A DNA stretch of 64,000 bases from UBA3210 sp963623095 (lineage in GTDB: Bacteria > Bacillota_I > Bacilli_A > RFN20 > CAG-449): assembly GCA_963623095.1 (NCBI GenBank), contig CAVFKD010000002.1, forward strand, positions 1 to 64,000, written 5' to 3'. The notes beneath the pieces are model-generated. The model saw nothing but the letters and a program-made list of their open reading frames with translations, searched no databases and had not been told where the DNA came from. Positions 27,306 to 35,656 of the stretch are shown piece after piece. The translations under genes were made by a program, and so were the position numbers. Each line of letters opens with the position of its first letter. Position 1 is the first letter of the stretch.

Positions 27306-27701
27306 CTAACCACGTGGACGCTTTGGTGGGCGGCAACCATTATGAGGGATTGGAGTTGTATCAGTAATGGTTTGAATTTGTAAACCTGCTGCTTGAAGTG
27401 ATCTTAAAGCTGATTCTCTACCTGGGCCTGGACCTTTGACTTCAACGTCAATTGTCTTTAAGCCTTGGTCTAATGCAACTTTTGCGCAAGCTTCTGCTGC
27501 TAATTGAGCTGCAAATGGTGTTGATTTTTTAGCACCTTTGAAGCCTAATGCACCAGCGCTTGACCATGCTACTGCGTTACCTGCTTCGTCAGTAATTGTA
27601 ACGATTGTGTTATTGAATGTTGAGTGAATGTGAGCGACACCTTTTGTATAAGCTCTTTTAATTTTCTTTTTACGAGCTGTTGGTTTTTTAGTATTTGCCA
27701 T
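27306..27701 (-). CDS. rpsK: 30S ribosomal protein S11
   Basis: Platform protein of the small subunit that contacts the 3' part of 16S rRNA. The family signature is intact: GVAHIHSTFNNTIVTITD near residues 21-38, GFKGAKKSTPFAAQ near 53-66, and the C-terminal PHNGCRPPKRPRG. The length of 131 is standard. It follows rpsM by 15 bases. Confidence 0.98.
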   Translation of the reverse strand: MANTKKPTARKKKIKRAYTKGVAHIHSTFNNTIVTITDEAGNAVAWSSAGALGFKGAKKSTPFAAQLAAEACAKVALDQGLKTIDVEVKGPGPGRESALRSLQAAGLQIQTITDTTPIPHNGCRPPKRPRG

Positions 27702-27716
27702 TTTTATTCCCTCCTA

Positions 27717-28091
27717 TTACTTAGTTGCTACTTTCTTATTAGCAATAGTCTTTCTTGGGCCTTTACATGTACGAGCATTGTTCTTTGTAGTTTGGCCACG
27801 GCATGGTAAACCACGTCTATGTCTAATACCACGGTAACAACCAATTTCTTGTAATCTCTTAATGTTTAAAGCTACTTCTCTACGAAGATCACCTTCTGTT
27901 TTGACTTTGCTTAATTCATTTCTAATAGCAGTCATTTGTTCTTCTGTTAAATCTTTAACTCTGATTGTTGGATCAACTTTTGCATCAGCGCAAGCTTTCT
28001 TTGCTGTGTTAATACCAACACCATAAATATAAGTTAATGAATATGCGACTTGTTTGTCGTTTGGAATATCTACACCTAAAATACGTGCCAT
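27717..28091 (-). CDS. rpsM: 30S ribosomal protein S13
   Basis: Small-subunit head protein that bridges to the 50S subunit and contacts the P-site tRNA. The start MARILGVDIPNDKQV, the helix-two-turns-helix ALTYIYGIG-like segment (SLTYIYGVGINTA) and the basic tail RHRRGLPCRGQTTKNNAR are diagnostic. The length of 124 is normal. It follows rpmJ. Confidence 0.98.
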   Translation of the reverse strand: MARILGVDIPNDKQVAYSLTYIYGVGINTAKKACADAKVDPTIRVKDLTEEQMTAIRNELSKVKTEGDLRREVALNIKRLQEIGCYRGIRHRRGLPCRGQTTKNNARTCKGPRKTIANKKVATK

Positions 28092-28112
28092 ATTTCTAAA
28101 TTCCTCCTAAAA

Positions 28113-28226
28113 TTAACCTTGTCTTTGCTTGTGCTTTGGGTTGATACAGATGACCATTACACGGCCTTTTCTTCTGATAACCTTGCACTTGTCGCAAATT
28201 GGTTTTACTGAAGGTCTAACTTTCAT
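28113..28226 (-). CDS. rpmJ: 50S ribosomal protein L36
   Basis: A 37-residue zinc-ribbon protein of the large subunit. The translation begins MKVRPSVKPICDKCKVIRRK and ends with NPKHKQRQG; the zinc ligands Cys11, Cys14, Cys27 and His32 are all present, so this is the zinc-binding (C+) form. AGGAGGAAAA precedes the ATG. It occupies the standard position between infA and rpsM and is easily missed because of its size. Confidence 0.97.
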   Translation of the reverse strand: MKVRPSVKPICDKCKVIRRKGRVMVICINPKHKQRQG

Positions 28227-28270
28227 AAATTTTTCCTCCTAAATAACTAGTTTTATGTTCTAGCCGATAC

Positions 28271-28489
28271 CTATTTGTATCTAAATGTTATTCTTCCACG
28301 TGTTAAATCATATGGTGAAATTTCAACTGTAACTCTATCACCTGGTAAGATGCGAATGTAATTCATACGGATTTTACCAGAAACGTGGGCGAGAATTACC
28401 ACACCATTTTCTAGTCTGACATTAAACATTGCGTTTGGTAATGTTTCGACTACGACAGCTTCGACTTCTATGACGTCAGTTTTTGCCAT
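28271..28489 (-). CDS. infA: Translation initiation factor IF-1
   Basis: A 72-residue single OB-fold protein that binds the A site of the 30S subunit during initiation. The core GVVILAHVSGKIRMNYIRI and DRVTVEISPYDLTRGRI are typical, as is the ending TFRYK. It lies between map and rpmJ, the usual Firmicutes order. Confidence 0.97.
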   Translation of the reverse strand: MAKTDVIEVEAVVVETLPNAMFNVRLENGVVILAHVSGKIRMNYIRILPGDRVTVEISPYDLTRGRITFRYK

Positions 28490-28492
28490 TCT

Positions 28493-29254
28493 TTAAATTT
28501 CTCCTTCTTCATGCTTTGTAAGGATTTCATAACCATCCTTAGTAATAACGATTGAATTTTCATAATGAGCAGCGAGTTTATGATCAACTGTAACTGCAGT
28601 CCAACCATCTTTCAATACGCGAGTTTCCTTACGTCCTTGTAAGATAATAGGTTCAACAGCAATTGTCATACCTTCGCGAAGAACCATACCTGTATTTGGT
28701 ATTCCAAAATTTGGAATTGTTGGATCTTCATGCATGTCTCTACCTAATCCATGACCTGTATAATCGTGAGTAACACTGAAACCATTTTTTTCAGCATGAG
28801 CTTGAATCGCATGAGATATATCTCCAACTCTCGCTCCTGGTTTTACAACCTTCATTGCTTCAAAGAAGCATTCTTTTGTTACTTCAACTAATTTTTGAGC
28901 CATTGGAGAAACTTCTCCAACCATGTAGGTTCTACATGCATCAGCCATATAACCTTGGTATTGAACAACAATATCAAGTGAGATTATATCGCCTGATTTT
29001 AATTTTACGGATGATGGAATTCCATGTACTACTACATCATTGATTGATGCGCATATTGCTGCAGGATAACCATAATAGCCTTTTTCTGCAGGAATAGCCC
29101 CGGCATCACGAATCACCTTTTCCGCGACCTCGGAAAGGTGTTTCGTTGTTGTACCAGGAATACATAATGGTTCCAAAACATCAAATACTGTAGCTAAGAT
29201 ATCTCCAGCTTTTTTCATAAGTGTGATTTCTCTACTAGATTTGATTGTAACCAT
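28493..29254 (-). CDS. map: Methionine aminopeptidase, type I
   Basis: Removes the N-terminal methionine from nascent proteins. The metal ligands and catalytic residues are in place: His77 in DVVVHGIP, Asp94 and Asp105 in SLDIVVQYQGYMADACRT, then the His in HDYTGHGLG, and glutamates in MTIAVEPI and YENSIVITK. The length of 253 is typical of the short cytosolic type. It is three bases after adk and three before infA. Confidence 0.97.
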   Translation of the reverse strand: MVTIKSSREITLMKKAGDILATVFDVLEPLCIPGTTTKHLSEVAEKVIRDAGAIPAEKGYYGYPAAICASINDVVVHGIPSSVKLKSGDIISLDIVVQYQGYMADACRTYMVGEVSPMAQKLVEVTKECFFEAMKVVKPGARVGDISHAIQAHAEKNGFSVTHDYTGHGLGRDMHEDPTIPNFGIPNTGMVLREGMTIAVEPIILQGRKETRVLKDGWTAVTVDHKLAAHYENSIVITKDGYEILTKHEEGEI

Positions 29255-29257
29255 AAA

Positions 29258-29908
29258 TTATTTTACCTCATCAAGTAATTTGCGAATGTCATTAAAGACT
29301 TCATCGATGCTTTGAAGACCATCGACACTTCTATTTAAACCCTTTTTCTCATAAAATTCAACTAAAGGTTTTGTTTGATGTTCATAAGCATCTAATCTGA
29401 CGTTTAAAGATTCGATTGTATCATCTTTTCTTTGGATTAAAGTAGATCCGCAACCATCGCATACATTTTCAACTTTTGGAAGTTTAAATTGTAAGTGATA
29501 TGAGTTGCCACATTTTGGACATACTCTTCTGCCAGAAATTCTTTTTACAAGTTCATCTTTATCAGCTTCAATAGTAATAACTAATTGAACTGGACGAGAG
29601 ATTTCTTTCGATAAAGTTTCTAAAGCCTCAGCTTGTGGAATAGTTCTTGGGAAGCCATCAAGAAGATAACCATCTTTGCAATCATCTCTTGATAATCTTT
29701 CTTTAACTAATCCAATTGTAACTTCATCAGGAACAAGTAAGCCTTTATTGATATAATCTTGAGCTTCAAGTCCTAATTTAGTTTGATTCTTAATTGCTTC
29801 TCTGAACATATCTCCTGTAGAAATATGTGGGATATTGCAATAGCTAAGAATCTTTTCTGATTGTGTGCCTTTACCAGCGCCTGGTGGCCCCATTAAAATA
29901 ATATTCAT
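29258..29908 (-). CDS. adk: Adenylate kinase, zinc-LID form
   Basis: Equilibrates ATP, AMP and ADP. The P-loop GPPGAGKGTQ is at residues 7-16, the AMP-site TGDMFR at 31-36, DGFPRT at 84-89. The LID domain carries four cysteines (130, 133, 150, 153) that bind structural zinc in Gram-positive enzymes. The length of 216 is normal. It lies between secY and map as in B. subtilis. Confidence 0.98.
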   Translation of the reverse strand: MNIILMGPPGAGKGTQSEKILSYCNIPHISTGDMFREAIKNQTKLGLEAQDYINKGLLVPDEVTIGLVKERLSRDDCKDGYLLDGFPRTIPQAEALETLSKEISRPVQLVITIEADKDELVKRISGRRVCPKCGNSYHLQFKLPKVENVCDGCGSTLIQRKDDTIESLNVRLDAYEHQTKPLVEFYEKKGLNRSVDGLQSIDEVFNDIRKLLDEVK

Positions 29909-29922
29909 AAGTCCTCCTGTTG

Positions 29923-31275
29923 CTAGTTAGCAACTGCACTTGCGTGCGTATCTGCCGCGATAAGACCTTCAATTTGTTTGTATGTTTCAAGTGCAACACC
30001 AACAATGATGATCATACCTGTTCCTCCTAAGGCAAGAGATGAAGGAACTAATTCGCATAGAGTTAAGACAATTGGAGTAGCAGCGATAATAGTTAACGCT
30101 GTTGCACCTAAGAAAGTAACTCTATTCAAAACTTTTTTAACATAGCGGTGAGTTTCATTACCAGGTCTAACACCAGGGATATATGAACCAGACTTTTGGA
30201 AGTCTTCCGCTAATTGTTCTGGATTAATAGTTAAGTTGGAATAGAAGAAGCTAAATACAAATATTAATATTACATAAATGATTAAGCCCCAAGGCATATA
30301 CCAAACTTTACCATTGAACCAACGCATTTCAGTTAATGCTGAAGATGTAAATATCTTTAAGACATTAACAATTGTGTCGTTTGATGAATAATCTTCAACA
30401 ATAAATGAGATAACAACAGCAGGAGCCATCATGATTGATGAAGCAAAGATGACAGGAATAACTCCAGCTGAATTAATCTTAATTGGTAAGAAAGATGTAT
30501 TGTTAACTTTAGCATTTAAAGCTCCACCTGTACCTGAATGTTGAACAGGAATCTTTCTTATCGATTTTTCAATGAATGTAACGAAGATAACAATTAATAC
30601 TAATGTAATTAAGTATAAACCTAATTTTAATGCACCAGTAACAACTCTTGTTCTTTCAGTTACTAATTCACTTGTAAAGAAATATGAAATTGCTGAGTAG
30701 ATTTGAGTAGGAAGGCTTGCAACAATACCTGCGAAGATGATCATAGAAACACCGTTTCCGACACCTTTTTCAGTAATTTGGTCTGCCATCCACATGACTA
30801 GCATTGAACCAGCCATTAAATAAAGAATAATTTTTGCATAAACCCAGAAATTCAATGTTTCTGTGAAAGTGATTGCATCTGAGTTATGCATAGTTACGAT
30901 AATTCCGTAAGCTTGGACTGCTCCAAGAATAAGAGTTAGGTAACGAGTTGCCATTTCGATTTTCTTTCTACCTGTTTGACCTTGTTTAGAAAGCTCAGTT
31001 AAAGCAGGAAGAACATCCTTAGATAATAATTCAATAATGATACTTGCTGTAATATAAGGAGAGACGCCTAATGCGAAAACTGAGAAGTTTTGTAAAGCGC
31101 CACCGCCTAATAAGTTCATTAAGCTTAAGACATCAGTATCACCGATGCTTTGGCTTAATGTAACTCCAGGAACTGTAATATTTGAACCAATTCTAAATAC
31201 TAAGAAGATCATTAATGTGAAGAGAATTCTTTCTCTAACATCTTTATTTTTAAAGATGGCAACGAACTTCTTCAT
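29923..31275 (-). CDS. secY: Protein translocase subunit SecY
   Basis: The central pore of the Sec translocon, with ten predicted membrane helices in 450 residues. Conserved features include FRIGSNITVPG at the first helix, NLLGGGALQNFSVFALGVSPYITASI in the plug/second helix region, and the cytosolic loops ending VKKVLNRVTFLGA. It exports the many lipoproteins in this window. It lies between rplO and adk. Confidence 0.98.
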   Translation of the reverse strand: MKKFVAIFKNKDVRERILFTLMIFLVFRIGSNITVPGVTLSQSIGDTDVLSLMNLLGGGALQNFSVFALGVSPYITASIIIELLSKDVLPALTELSKQGQTGRKKIEMATRYLTLILGAVQAYGIIVTMHNSDAITFTETLNFWVYAKIILYLMAGSMLVMWMADQITEKGVGNGVSMIIFAGIVASLPTQIYSAISYFFTSELVTERTRVVTGALKLGLYLITLVLIVIFVTFIEKSIRKIPVQHSGTGGALNAKVNNTSFLPIKINSAGVIPVIFASSIMMAPAVVISFIVEDYSSNDTIVNVLKIFTSSALTEMRWFNGKVWYMPWGLIIYVILIFVFSFFYSNLTINPEQLAEDFQKSGSYIPGVRPGNETHRYVKKVLNRVTFLGATALTIIAATPIVLTLCELVPSSLALGGTGMIIIVGVALETYKQIEGLIAADTHASAVAN

Positions 31276-31276
31276 A

Positions 31277-31720
31277 CTAGAAAACCTCTACAGATCCACC
31301 AGCGTTTTCGATTGCAGTTTTAGCGGAACCAGATACTTTATTGACTTTAACCTTTAAGTTTTTAGCTGTTAATTCGCCTTCGCCTAATAATTTGACTAAG
31401 CATGCATTTGTAGGAACTAATCCCTTTTCGATTAATAATTCAACAGTAACATTTGTACCGTCTTCAAACTTGTTTAAATCACGAATATTGACAATAGCAT
31501 ATTCGATTCTTGAGTGATTTGTAAATCCTCTTTTTGGTAATCTTCTGTAAATTGGGTTTTGACCACCTTCGAAGCCAGGACGTGTTCCGCCGCCACTTCT
31601 TGATTTTTGACCCTTATTACCAGATCCACCGTTTTTGCCAGTACCTGAACCTAAGCCACGGCAAATTCTCTTCTTTGAAGATCTAGAACCTTCGTTATAT
31701 TTTAATTCGTTAAGATTCAT
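31277..31720 (-). CDS. rplO: 50S ribosomal protein L15
   Basis: Late-assembly large-subunit protein with the long glycine- and arginine-rich N-terminal arm (RICRGLGSGTGKNGGSGNKGQ, residues about 18-38) that penetrates rRNA, and the L15 signature in the C-terminal half (VKLLGEGELTAKNLKVKVNKVSGSA). The length of 147 is normal. It starts nine bases after rpsE, leaving no room for rpmD (L30), which normally lies between them. Confidence 0.97.
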   Translation of the reverse strand: MNLNELKYNEGSRSSKKRICRGLGSGTGKNGGSGNKGQKSRSGGGTRPGFEGGQNPIYRRLPKRGFTNHSRIEYAIVNIRDLNKFEDGTNVTVELLIEKGLVPTNACLVKLLGEGELTAKNLKVKVNKVSGSAKTAIENAGGSVEVF

Positions 31721-31729
31721 ATTGCCTCC

Positions 31730-32344
31730 TTATTTACGAAGTGCAGCGATTTGTGCACTTGTATGTACTTTGCTTAAGCCATCGACTGTTGCTCTGATAC
31801 AGTTGATTGAAGTTCTTGAACCATAAACTTTTGAGTAAATGTTCTTGATACCTGCTAATTCTAAGATAGCTCTAACTGGACCACCAGCGATAATTCCAGT
31901 ACCTTCTGGTGCAGGTTTTAAATAAACTTTTGTTGCACCAAATTCGCCTGCGATTTCGTGTGAAATTGTATTGTTTTTAACAATAGCGACACGATACATA
32001 TTTTTCTTTGCTGCTTCTAATGCTTTCTTGATTGCATCTGGTACTTCAGCAGCTTTACCTGTTCCATAACCGAATCTGCCTTTACCGTCACCGATAACAA
32101 CTAAAGCAGCAAAACGCATACGTCTACCACCTTTTACAGTTTTGGAAATTCTATTGATAGAGACAACTCTTTCTTCATATTGTTTTTCGAAAGGTTTGCC
32201 GTCTTTACCATCTTTCTTGAATGGCTTTTTGCCATCTTTTCTAGGACCTCTTTGAGGTCTGTCACCTCTAGGAGCTCTAGATGGTCTTGCTTCAGTTTTT
32301 GCTTCAGCTTTTTCAGTAACTACTGTTTCTAATTCTTCTGCCAT
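31730..32344 (-). CDS. rpsE: 30S ribosomal protein S5 with basic N-terminal extension
   Basis: S5 shapes the mRNA entry side and influences decoding accuracy. The double-stranded RNA-binding part (VVSINRISKTVKGGRRMRFAALVVIGD) and C-terminal fold (GTGIIAGGPVRAILELAGI) are intact. At 204 residues it has about 40 more at the N-terminus than typical S5; the extra part is low-complexity, rich in Lys, Arg, Pro and Gly. Similar tails occur in some Mollicutes S5 proteins. Confidence 0.97.
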   Translation of the reverse strand: MAEELETVVTEKAEAKTEARPSRAPRGDRPQRGPRKDGKKPFKKDGKDGKPFEKQYEERVVSINRISKTVKGGRRMRFAALVVIGDGKGRFGYGTGKAAEVPDAIKKALEAAKKNMYRVAIVKNNTISHEIAGEFGATKVYLKPAPEGTGIIAGGPVRAILELAGIKNIYSKVYGSRTSINCIRATVDGLSKVHTSAQIAALRK

Positions 32345-32353
32345 AACTTCCTC

Positions 32354-32710
32354 CTAGAATTTTAAGCCAGCTTCTCTAGCTGCTTCTGCGACTGCTTGGA
32401 CACGTCCATGATAGACATAACCAGAACGATCGAAGACGATTGTTGAAATGCCTTTAGCTAATGCTAATTTAGCGATTTCTGTACCGACTTTTGTAGCAGC
32501 TTCGATATTGCCACCATTTTTAATTTTTAAACTTTCAGTTGAGCAAGCAACTAAAGTTACGCCATTGACATCATCAATGATTTGTGCAGACATGTTCTTG
32601 TTTGAACGAAATACGCTCAATCTTGGGCATTCTGGTGTACCGCTGATTTTTGCACGTACACGAGCATGACGTCTAACACGGCTAATATTTTTTGATTCCT
32701 TGTTAATCAT
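32354..32710 (-). CDS. rplR: 50S ribosomal protein L18
   Basis: Binds 5S rRNA in the central protuberance with L5. The basic N-terminus RVRRHARVRAKISGTPECPRLSVFRSN and the C-terminal VFDRSGYVYHGRVQAVAEAAREAGLKF are diagnostic. The length of 118 is normal. It lies between rplF and rpsE. Confidence 0.97.
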   Translation of the reverse strand: MINKESKNISRVRRHARVRAKISGTPECPRLSVFRSNKNMSAQIIDDVNGVTLVACSTESLKIKNGGNIEAATKVGTEIAKLALAKGISTIVFDRSGYVYHGRVQAVAEAAREAGLKF

Positions 32711-32732
32711 ATCCTAAATCCTTCCTTGAGCA

Positions 32733-33275
32733 CTATTTCTTACCAGCACGTTTACCTTCCTTACGGATGATAAATTCGCCAGCATACTTAATACCTTTAC
32801 CTTTATATGGTTCTGGTTCACGGACAGCTCTAATTCTTGCTGCTGTTTGTCCGACTTTTTGAGCATCAATACCTGAAACTGTGATGTTTGTTGCATCTGG
32901 TGCTGTAATTGTAACACCTTCTTCAGGAGTGATTACTACTTCGTGAGAATAACCCATATTTAATACTAAATTTGAGCCTCTCATTTGGCATCTATAACCG
33001 ATACCAACGATTTCTAATTTCTTTGTGAATCCTTCACTTACACCAACTACCATTGAGTTAATTAAAGCTCTTGTAGTTCCGTGTAAAGCACGATTTTGGA
33101 TTTCATCGTTTGGACGTGTACAAACAATTTCATTATTTTCTAATGTAATTGAAATTGATGGAGCGAAGTCTTTTGCTAAAGTACCTTTAGGTCCTTTAAT
33201 TTCGACGTGGCTACCATTAATTGTAGCTGTAACACCTGCAGGAAGGATTACTGGTTTCTTACCAATTCTTGACAT
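32733..33275 (-). CDS. rplF: 50S ribosomal protein L6
   Basis: Large-subunit protein near the factor-binding site that contacts EF-G and EF-Tu. The N-terminal MSRIGKKPVILPAGV and C-terminal EPEPYKGKGIKYAGEFIIRKEGK signatures are complete, with two duplicated alpha/beta domains in 180 residues. A shifted reading frame inside this gene gives a spurious 67-codon open frame. Confidence 0.97.
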   Translation of the reverse strand: MSRIGKKPVILPAGVTATINGSHVEIKGPKGTLAKDFAPSISITLENNEIVCTRPNDEIQNRALHGTTRALINSMVVGVSEGFTKKLEIVGIGYRCQMRGSNLVLNMGYSHEVVITPEEGVTITAPDATNITVSGIDAQKVGQTAARIRAVREPEPYKGKGIKYAGEFIIRKEGKRAGKK

Positions 33276-33293
33276 ATTCTATCTATCCTCCTA

Positions 33294-33686
33294 CTACCAA
33301 ACGTAAGCGACTACTTCGCCACCGATGCCTAATTTTCTAGCTTTCTTGTCAGTCATAACACCTTGTGATGTTGAGATGATTGCAATACCTAAGCCATTTA
33401 AGACACGTGGAAGGTTGTCTGCTGAGACGTTAACTCTTAAACCTGGTTTTGAGATTTTCTTTAAACCAGAAATAACTTTAACACCGTTTTCTGAATATTT
33501 TAAAGTAATTGTTAATTCTTTAATTTTGTCTCCAGAAACTGCGAATTCATTAATGAATCCTTCTTCTTTTAAGATTTCAGCAATGTGTAACTTCATAGTT
33601 GAGAAAGGCATAGAAACTTTTTCTCTTTTTAAAGCGTTAGCATTACGAATTCTTGTAAGCATATCTGCTATTGGATCTGTCATCAT
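33294..33686 (-). CDS. rpsH: 30S ribosomal protein S8
   Basis: Primary 16S-binding protein and, in many bacteria, translational repressor of the spc operon. The start DPIADMLTRIRNAN and the ending ISTSQGVMTDKKARKLGIGGEVVAYVW are diagnostic. Two consecutive ATG codons (33686 and 33683) follow GGAGGAAAAGG; either could be used. The length of 130 is normal. Confidence 0.97.
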   Translation of the reverse strand: MMTDPIADMLTRIRNANALKREKVSMPFSTMKLHIAEILKEEGFINEFAVSGDKIKELTITLKYSENGVKVISGLKKISKPGLRVNVSADNLPRVLNGLGIAIISTSQGVMTDKKARKLGIGGEVVAYVW

Positions 33687-33704
33687 ATAACCTTTTCCTC
33701 CTTA

Positions 33705-33890
33705 CTACCATGAAGATTTAGTCATACCTGGGATTTCACCTTTGTATGCTAAATTTCTTAAACAAATACGGCAAACGCCGAATTTTCTAATTACTGAATG
33801 TGGACGTCCACAAATTTTACAACGAGAATATTCTCTTACCTTAAATTTTTGAGGACGAGATTGTTTAACTTTTAATGATTTTTTTGCCAT
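33705..33890 (-). CDS. rpsN: 30S ribosomal protein S14, zinc-binding short form
   Basis: The 61-residue type Z S14 of Gram-positive bacteria. Zinc ligands Cys24, Cys27, Cys40 and Cys43 (CKIC...CRIC) are present, as is the ending LAYKGEIPGMTKSSW. The zinc form, together with zinc-binding L36, indicates that this organism uses the zinc-dependent ribosomal set here. Confidence 0.97.
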   Translation of the reverse strand: MAKKSLKVKQSRPQKFKVREYSRCKICGRPHSVIRKFGVCRICLRNLAYKGEIPGMTKSSW

Positions 33891-33907
33891 ACTTTCTTAT
33901 CCCCTTT

Positions 33908-34447
33908 CTATTTATGGAATGGCATACCTAATTCTTCTAATAATGTGTATGCTTCTTTATCTGTATTAGCTGTTGTAACAATTACAATATCCATACCTCT
34001 GATCTTGCCGATTTTATCGAAATCAATTTCAGGGAAGATTAATTGTTCTTTAATACCTAATGTGTAGTTACCTCTGCCATCGAATGCATTTTTAGATACA
34101 CCACGGAAGTCTCTAACTCTTGGTAAAGAAATAGAAACGAGTTTATCTAAGAATTCATACATTCTGTCGCCTCTTAAAGTTACTTTACAACCAATTGCTT
34201 GGCCTTCTCTTAACTTGAATGAAGCGATAGATTTTTTAGCTTTAGTAATTACTGGTTTTTGACCAGAGATGATTGTTAAATCTCTTACTGCGTCATCTAA
34301 TAATTTGGAGTTGCTAGTTGCATCACCAACACCTAAATTGATAACAATTTTAGATACTGCTGGTACTTGCATAACTGAATCATAATGATATGTATCCATT
34401 AATTTAGCAACGACTTCTGACTTATATTTATCTTTTAAACGTGCCAT
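33908..34447 (-). CDS. rplE: 50S ribosomal protein L5
   Basis: 5S rRNA-binding protein of the central protuberance that contacts the P-site tRNA. The motifs KIVINLGVGDA, KPVITKAKKSIASFKLREG and GRGNYTLGIKEQLIFPEID are the family signatures. The length of 179 is standard. It lies between rplX and rpsN. Confidence 0.98.
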   Translation of the reverse strand: MARLKDKYKSEVVAKLMDTYHYDSVMQVPAVSKIVINLGVGDATSNSKLLDDAVRDLTIISGQKPVITKAKKSIASFKLREGQAIGCKVTLRGDRMYEFLDKLVSISLPRVRDFRGVSKNAFDGRGNYTLGIKEQLIFPEIDFDKIGKIRGMDIVIVTTANTDKEAYTLLEELGMPFHK

Positions 34448-34460
34448 TTTCAGTTACCTC

Positions 34461-34766
34461 CTATAATGATTTGCCGGTTTTCTTATTAACACGGACTTTT
34501 TTACCATCAACTACTTTGTAGCCAATTTTGATTGTCTTCTTTGCTTTTTCATCATATAAAGCAACGTTAGATGCATCAATTGGAGCATACATTTCAATGA
34601 TTTGACCTTCTGGATTTGATTGTGAAGGTTTTTGATGTTTTTTAACAGTGTGGACACCGTCAACAACAACTCTATTTAATTTTGGGAAAACTTTTTGAAT
34701 TGTTCCGACTTTGCCTTTGTCTGCGCCTGCAATAATCTTAACTTTATCGCCTTTTTTTAACTTCAT
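34461..34766 (-). CDS. rplX: 50S ribosomal protein L24
   Basis: Assembly-initiator protein of the large subunit with a KOW motif at the N-terminus (KLKKGDKVKIIAGADKGKVGTI, residues about 2-23), followed by VDGVHTVKKHQKP. The length of 101 is normal. It follows rplN by 14 bases. Confidence 0.97.
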   Translation of the reverse strand: MKLKKGDKVKIIAGADKGKVGTIQKVFPKLNRVVVDGVHTVKKHQKPSQSNPEGQIIEMYAPIDASNVALYDEKAKKTIKIGYKVVDGKKVRVNKKTGKSL

Positions 34767-34780
34767 ACTAGCGCTTCCTC

Positions 34781-35155
34781 CTATAAGACTTCTGGTGCTA
34801 AGGAAATAATTTTCATAAATCCTTCACCCTTATCACGTAATTCACGAGCTACTGGTCCGAAAACACGTGTGCCACGAGGTGTGCCATCATCATTAATTAA
34901 GACAACAGCGTTATCATCGAAGCTAACATTTGAACCATCTGGTCTTCTAACATTTTTTGCAGTTCTTACGATGACACCTTTAACGACATCACCTTTTTTG
35001 ATCTTACCATTTGGGATTGCATCCTTTACTGCGCAAAGAACGATATCACCAACTGATGAAGATTTTCTTTTAGAACCGCCGTATAAACGGAAGACACGTA
35101 CTGATCTTGCACCTGAGTTATCAGCGACAACTAAGTTTGTTTCTGTTTGAATCAT
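34781..35155 (-). CDS. rplN: 50S ribosomal protein L14
   Basis: Inter-subunit bridge protein. The sequence MIQTETNLVVADNSGARSV opens it and GTRVFGPVARELRDKGEGFMKIISLAPEVL closes it. The usual length is 122; here 124, the extra residues being in the loop near FRLYGGSKRKSSSV. Order rpsQ-rplN-rplX is conserved. Confidence 0.97.
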   Translation of the reverse strand: MIQTETNLVVADNSGARSVRVFRLYGGSKRKSSSVGDIVLCAVKDAIPNGKIKKGDVVKGVIVRTAKNVRRPDGSNVSFDDNAVVLINDDGTPRGTRVFGPVARELRDKGEGFMKIISLAPEVL

Positions 35156-35173
35156 ACTCTATCCTCCTTATAC

Positions 35174-35440
35174 TTATTTAACATCTTCTGCGTGTGAAAC
35201 AACTTTAATTAATCTAAAGTGTTTTGTAGCAGATAATTTCTTTGTTTCCATGATTTGAACTGTATCGCCTAATTTGCATACATTTTCTTCATCATGAGCA
35301 TAATATTTTTTACGGTATTTAACTCTCTTACCATATTTAGCATCTTTTTTATGAGTTTCAACTAAAACGGTAATTGTTTTATCACACTTATTAGCGACTA
35401 CAACGCCTTGAATAACTCTACGAGTATTTCTTTCTTCCAT
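35174..35440 (-). CDS. rpsQ: 30S ribosomal protein S17
   Basis: Primary assembly protein with an OB fold. The opening RRVIQGVVVANKCDKTITVLVET and the KRVKYRKKYYAHDEEN loop are characteristic. The length of 88 is normal. It lies between rpmC and rplN. Confidence 0.97.
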   Translation of the reverse strand: MEERNTRRVIQGVVVANKCDKTITVLVETHKKDAKYGKRVKYRKKYYAHDEENVCKLGDTVQIMETKKLSATKHFRLIKVVSHAEDVK

Positions 35441-35455
35441 GCTTTAGTCCTCCTC

Positions 35456-35653
35456 TTATTCAATGCCAAGTTCGCGTTCTTTTAATACTGTATAAATACG
35501 AGCAATAGTTTTACGAACTTCTGTGATTTTTTTGCCATTTTCTAATTGGCCAGTTGCGTGTTGGAAACGTAATTGTAATAATTCTTGTTTTAATTCATAG
35601 ACTTTTGAATTTAATTCATCATTAGTCATTTCTTTAATTTCTGAAATTTTCAT
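35456..35653 (-). CDS. rpmC: 50S ribosomal protein L29
   Basis: A 65-residue helical-hairpin protein at the tunnel exit, next to the docking site for trigger factor and SRP. The signature LKQELLQLRFQHATGQLEN is at residues about 22-41. It begins three bases after rplP ends. Confidence 0.96.
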   Translation of the reverse strand: MKISEIKEMTNDELNSKVYELKQELLQLRFQHATGQLENGKKITEVRKTIARIYTVLKERELGIE

Positions 35654-35656
35654 AAA

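Noticed and set aside
32714..32917. A 67-codon frame overlapping the 3' part of rplF
   Set aside because: It is a shifted frame of the conserved L6 C-terminus and has no independent support.
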